Shown in pieces: positions 5,935 to 7,687 of a stretch of DNA of 7,687 nucleotides. The stretch's first letter is position 1. The number at the start of each line of letters is the position of its first letter. The notes below the pieces were generated by a model. It searched no databases and was not told the DNA's origin. It worked only from the letters and a program-made list of their open reading frames with translations. Both the position numbers and the translations under genes were made by a program. This stretch comes from an uncultured bacterium (GTDB taxonomy: Bacteria > UBP6 > UBA1177 > JAKLFG01), in NCBI GenBank assembly GCA_938048925.1, contig CALITV010000289.1:1-7687 (forward strand), given 5' to 3'.

Positions 5935-7687
5935 GGGACATTACGGGTTGGTGGTCGTGACCGTCGCGGCTTTCTTTGTCCTTTCCTGCGGCGGGGCGGG
6001 AAACAGTGGCAATACCGACGATCTAGCGGTAAGCGACACGGCAGGGAACACCGATCAAGCGGTCCTTCCCGATACCGGTGGCGGTGACCAGCCGGTCTTG
6101 CCCGATACCGACGAGATCTCCGAGGGACTCCCCGACGCCGATAGCGACACGTGGGAGGATCAGGACGAGGACGGCGACGGCATCCCGAACGGCATCGAAG
6201 CGCCCGGCGGCGTGAAGGTGGACACTGACAAGGACGGTATTCCCGACTATCAAGACGACGACTCCGACGGAGACGGGATCCCCGATAGCGTCGAAGGGAC
6301 GGCCGACACCGACGGCGACGGCGTTCCCGACTACCGCGACACCGATGCCGACGGCGACAACATCCCCGACAATGTCGAGGGAGACGCCGACACCGACGGC
6401 GACGGGAAACCCGATTTCCGAGATAACGACAGCGACGGCGACTGTATTGACGACCTTTTCGAAGGGGTCAAGGACTCCGATGGCGACGGCACCCCCAATT
6501 ACCTCGATGACGATTCGGACGGCGACGGCATCCTCGACAAGGACGAGGGCTGTTCCGATGGCGCGCCGCTCGACAGCGACGAGGATGGGCATCCGAACTA
6601 TCTCGACCACGACAGCGACAACGACGGCCTTTCCGACGCAAAAGAACAGGCTCTGGGTACCAACCACGCGAACGCCGACACCGACGGTGACGGCTTCGAT
6701 GACAACACCGAGGCCGCGGCGGGGTCGGACCCTCTTGTCCCCGACCCCGAATTCTACGAAGGGCAGTTCTATGTGGTGCTCCCCTATCAGGAGCCCGAGA
6801 AAAACGACGCACTGAAATTCGGCACCCAGATAAAAAAGGTTGATTTGGTTATTACGCTCGACCTTTCCGGTTCGATGAGTTATGCGCGCGACAATCTCAA
6901 GATCGGCATCAACACTACCATCGTACCGGGTGTCGCAGGCGCCGTGCCCGACCCGGCATTTGGTCTTTCGTCGTTCGCCGGCATCGAAGACGCCGCTTTT
7001 TTCCTGAATCAAGCGATAACCAAAGATGTGGACGCGATGATAACCGCCGTCAACAACCTCGGCGGCGAAGGCGGCGGCAAGATAGAAGCGCAATACGAAA
7101 ACCTCTATCAACTTGCGACCGGAGCCGGTTTCAACGGCGAACTGAGAAAATTCACGCTCGACACCGGAGAGTGGGTCGAGCCGTTCTATAAGCACTACTG
7201 CGATGTCATCATTGCACCGGTCGATTGTACGGGACAACTCGGCTCTCTCGGCGGGGGGTGCTTTCGCCCCGCGGCGCTTCCGATATTCCTCATGATTACC
7301 GACGAGAAACTCTACGATATCAACAACGATTGGGTGAGCGACGCCGGCATCACCAAACTGCGCTATAAATGGGCCGCCGGAAAGCCAGACAAAGGACACT
7401 ATGCAAGCGATGTCATTGCGGCGATGAACGCGAAGAAGGCAAAGTTCATCGGTGTCATCGGGCAAGGGATCGGCGACCTGCTCTTCGACATCGAGAAGCA
7501 GTATAAAGAGATCGCCGACGGGACAAAATCAAAAGGAACCAACGGCCAATACTTCATCTTCCAAACCGGCTATTCGGGCAACGGGCTTTCCTACGAGATT
7601 GTGGAAGCGGTCAAAGATCTCGTCGAGAACATTGCAATGGATGTAACGACTACACGCACCTCGGTCACCAACCCCTACAACATAGAC
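5933..7687 (+). CDS. Predicted surface lipoprotein with TSP3 calcium repeats and a VWA domain (3' end outside window)
   Basis: The first 585 residues are present and no stop is reached. Residues 1-18 are a short hydrophobic signal ending in FVLS, followed by Cys19 and GG, which fits a lipoprotein signal peptidase II site, so export and lipid anchoring are predicted. Residues 20-77 are a Thr/Asp/Pro-rich linker. Residues 78-260 hold twelve TSP3-type DxDxDG motifs expected to bind calcium. A VWA domain follows at about 301-540, with the metal-site motif DLSGSM (Asp310, Ser312, Ser314) and Asp457 in LMITDE. The usual second-loop Thr is not obvious: the loop reads NLGGEGGGKIEAQ (375-387). Three cysteines (423, 432, 443) lie in an insert before the ITDE strand. 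Proteins of this architecture are common in Myxococcota-like genomes and are usually thought to act in adhesion or surface binding; the ligand is unknown. The start at 5933 has GGGGGGAG (5921-5928) just upstream, and an in-frame TGA at 5915 rules out an earlier start. Confidence 0.88.
   Translation, partial: MGHYGLVVVTVAAFFVLSCGGAGNSGNTDDLAVSDTAGNTDQAVLPDTGGGDQPVLPDTDEISEGLPDADSDTWEDQDEDGDGIPNGIEAPGGVKVDTDKDGIPDYQDDDSDGDGIPDSVEGTADTDGDGVPDYRDTDADGDNIPDNVEGDADTDGDGKPDFRDNDSDGDCIDDLFEGVKDSDGDGTPNYLDDDSDGDGILDKDEGCSDGAPLDSDEDGHPNYLDHDSDNDGLSDAKEQALGTNHANADTDGDGFDDNTEAAAGSDPLVPDPEFYEGQFYVVLPYQEPEKNDALKFGTQIKKVDLVITLDLSGSMSYARDNLKIGINTTIVPGVAGAVPDPAFGLSSFAGIEDAAFFLNQAITKDVDAMITAVNNLGGEGGGKIEAQYENLYQLATGAGFNGELRKFTLDTGEWVEPFYKHYCDVIIAPVDCTGQLGSLGGGCFRPAALPIFLMITDEKLYDINNDWVSDAGITKLRYKWAAGKPDKGHYASDVIAAMNAKKAKFIGVIGQGIGDLLFDIEKQYKEIADGTKSKGTNGQYFIFQTGYSGNGLSYEIVEAVKDLVENIAMDVTTTRTSVTNPYNID
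6164..6736 (+). repeat. TSP3 repeat region with an 84-nucleotide higher-order period
   Basis: Twelve calcium-loop motifs begin at residues 78, 97, 110, 125, 138, 153, 166, 181, 194, 214, 227 and 249 of the lipoprotein. Two types alternate: type A ends in Glu (DSDGDGIPDSVE) and type B ends in Asp (DTDGDGVPDYRD). The A motifs at 110, 138, 166 and 194 are exactly 28 residues apart. At the DNA level gccgacaccgacggcgacgg occurs at 6302-6321 and again at 6386-6405, exactly 84 bases later, with a one-mismatch copy at 6674-6693. This suggests growth by tandem duplication of an A+B pair, with more diverged units at both ends. Confidence 0.9.

Noticed and set aside
6023..7465. A 480-codon open frame on the minus strand, rich in Val, Ile and Gly
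   Set aside because: It is the antisense shadow of the Asp-rich TSP3 repeats: GAC and GAT codons read backwards give GTC and ATC, so stops are avoided. The plus strand has a lipoprotein signal, repeats and VWA motifs in one continuous frame.
1..7687. CRISPR arrays, tRNA or rRNA genes, insertion sequences, defence genes
   Set aside because: No direct-repeat/spacer pattern, cloverleaf, transposase-like protein or terminal inverted repeats were found. The only tandem repeats are the protein-coding TSP3 units.

Overview
The window looks like chromosome from a diderm bacterium with fairly high GC (mid-fifties percent, judged by eye). Two observations support this. The DnaK carries the roughly 25-residue N-terminal insert typical of Gram-negative DnaK proteins. 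The last gene is a predicted lipoprotein that combines acidic thrombospondin type 3 (TSP3) repeats with a von Willebrand factor A (VWA) domain, a combination I associate with Myxococcota, Bradymonadota and other 'deltaproteobacterial' lineages. I cannot name the taxon more precisely.

Layout, all on the + strand. (1) 89-871: a nitrilase-superfamily amidohydrolase with an intact Glu-Lys-Cys triad, probably starting at TTG rather than the upstream ATG. (2) 872-1007: a gap with a possible weak terminator and a good sigma70-type promoter. (3) 1008-5857: a compact heat-shock operon hrcA-grpE-dnaK-dnaJ. hrcA and grpE overlap by 35 bases, grpE and dnaK overlap by 8, and dnaJ starts 3 bases after dnaK. 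(4) 5858-5932: a short intergenic region with two palindromes, a promoter and a degenerate CIRCE-like sequence. (5) 5933 to the window end: a lipoprotein gene, 585 codons present and no stop reached.

How the genes work together: HrcA is the repressor of class I heat-shock genes. DnaK, DnaJ and GrpE form the Hsp70 cycle: DnaJ delivers substrate and triggers ATP hydrolysis, and GrpE exchanges the nucleotide. No canonical CIRCE operator (the HrcA site) is visible upstream of hrcA, which is the main regulatory oddity. The nitrilase and the lipoprotein each appear to have their own promoter and show no obvious functional link to the chaperones.

The chaperone operon is conventional. I found no convincing undescribed system. 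The parts most worth a second look are the palindromes and CIRCE-like element before the lipoprotein gene, and the lipoprotein itself: a regular 84-nucleotide repeat period, an atypical signal peptide and extra cysteines.
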